This document shows, piece after piece, positions 5,554 through 5,657 of a DNA stretch of 5,657 nucleotides. The notes below the pieces were generated by a model, which saw only the letters and a list, made by a program, of their open reading frames with translations, did not search any database and was not told the DNA's origin. Position 1 is the stretch's first letter; each line of letters opens with the position of its first letter. Position numbers and translations under genes: made by a program. The stretch is from Gemmatimonadota bacterium (GTDB lineage Bacteria; Latescibacterota; UBA2968; UBA8231), in NCBI GenBank assembly GCA_026706505.1, contig JAPOYQ010000439.1:3151-8807 (forward strand), in the 5' to 3' direction.

Positions 5554-5657
5554 ATGAGAATTTTATTACGGTTGTATTATATGCGTAGGGGAATGACGTG
5601 TTTCGAACTGCTATTGATTTTCATGGGTGCATTACGCGGACGATGTGCCCTTTTTCG

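Noticed and set aside
5548..5657. Open plus-strand frame starting ATG at 5548 (or 5593) and running off the right edge, with a hydrophobic stretch CFELLLIFMGAL
   Set aside because: Only 36 codons are visible. The AGGGGA before the 5593 ATG touches the start codon instead of being spaced from it, and the frame stays open far upstream of the ATGs. It could be the beginning of a gene under the candidate promoter, but it cannot be supported here.
5577..5657. Minus-strand open tail of 26 codons ending in TAA, entering from the right edge
   Set aside because: It is too short to judge and has no motif. It competes with the plus-strand reading of the same bases.

Overview
The window carries two genes and one gene fragment, all on the minus strand, plus two gene-free stretches. 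It looks like a GC-rich, Gram-negative bacterium. The large exported protein ends in a 'YPNPFNPTTTI...VYNVVGQ...' C-terminal module. That module is typical of the FCB superphylum and associated candidate phyla such as Latescibacterota, Marinimicrobia, Zixibacteria and Poribacteria-like lineages. This placement is inferred from a protein-family signature, not from a phylogenetic marker gene.

Left part (1-1753, minus strand): a soluble NAD-dependent formate dehydrogenase cluster. The first gene (TTG start at 1753, stop at 95-97) encodes a 552-residue diaphorase subunit in which a NuoE-like [2Fe-2S] domain is fused to a NuoF-like FMN/NADH/[4Fe-4S] domain. After 15 nt comes the start (ATG at 79) of what is probably the catalytic alpha subunit, visible only for its first 26 residues, which look like an N-terminal [2Fe-2S] ferredoxin fold. 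Together they would oxidise formate at a molybdenum or tungsten site in alpha and pass the electrons through Fe-S clusters to FMN and NAD+ in beta.

Middle (1754-1977): a 224-nt spacer dominated by a perfect 19-bp hairpin (1898-1942). It sits just after the stop codon of the next gene and probably insulates it from the formate dehydrogenase operon.

Right-middle (1978-4992, minus strand): a 1004-residue exported modular protein. It has a signal peptide, six Calx-beta-like repeats, one putative Ig-like (He_PIG) domain between repeats 4 and 5, and a type IX-secretion/FlgD-like C-terminal sorting module. A strong Shine-Dalgarno precedes its ATG.

Right end (4993-5657): about 665 nt without a confidently recognisable gene. 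It holds the leader of the big surface protein, a 79-codon open frame lacking a normal start, and an AT-rich element at 5518-5587. In that element a consensus-like plus-strand promoter is overlapped by a perfect 13-bp palindrome, with a further copy of the half-site 33 nt downstream. I found no CRISPR, tRNA, rRNA, insertion sequence or obvious defence system. The least ordinary parts are the right-end palindrome/promoter element and the unexplained open frame beside it.
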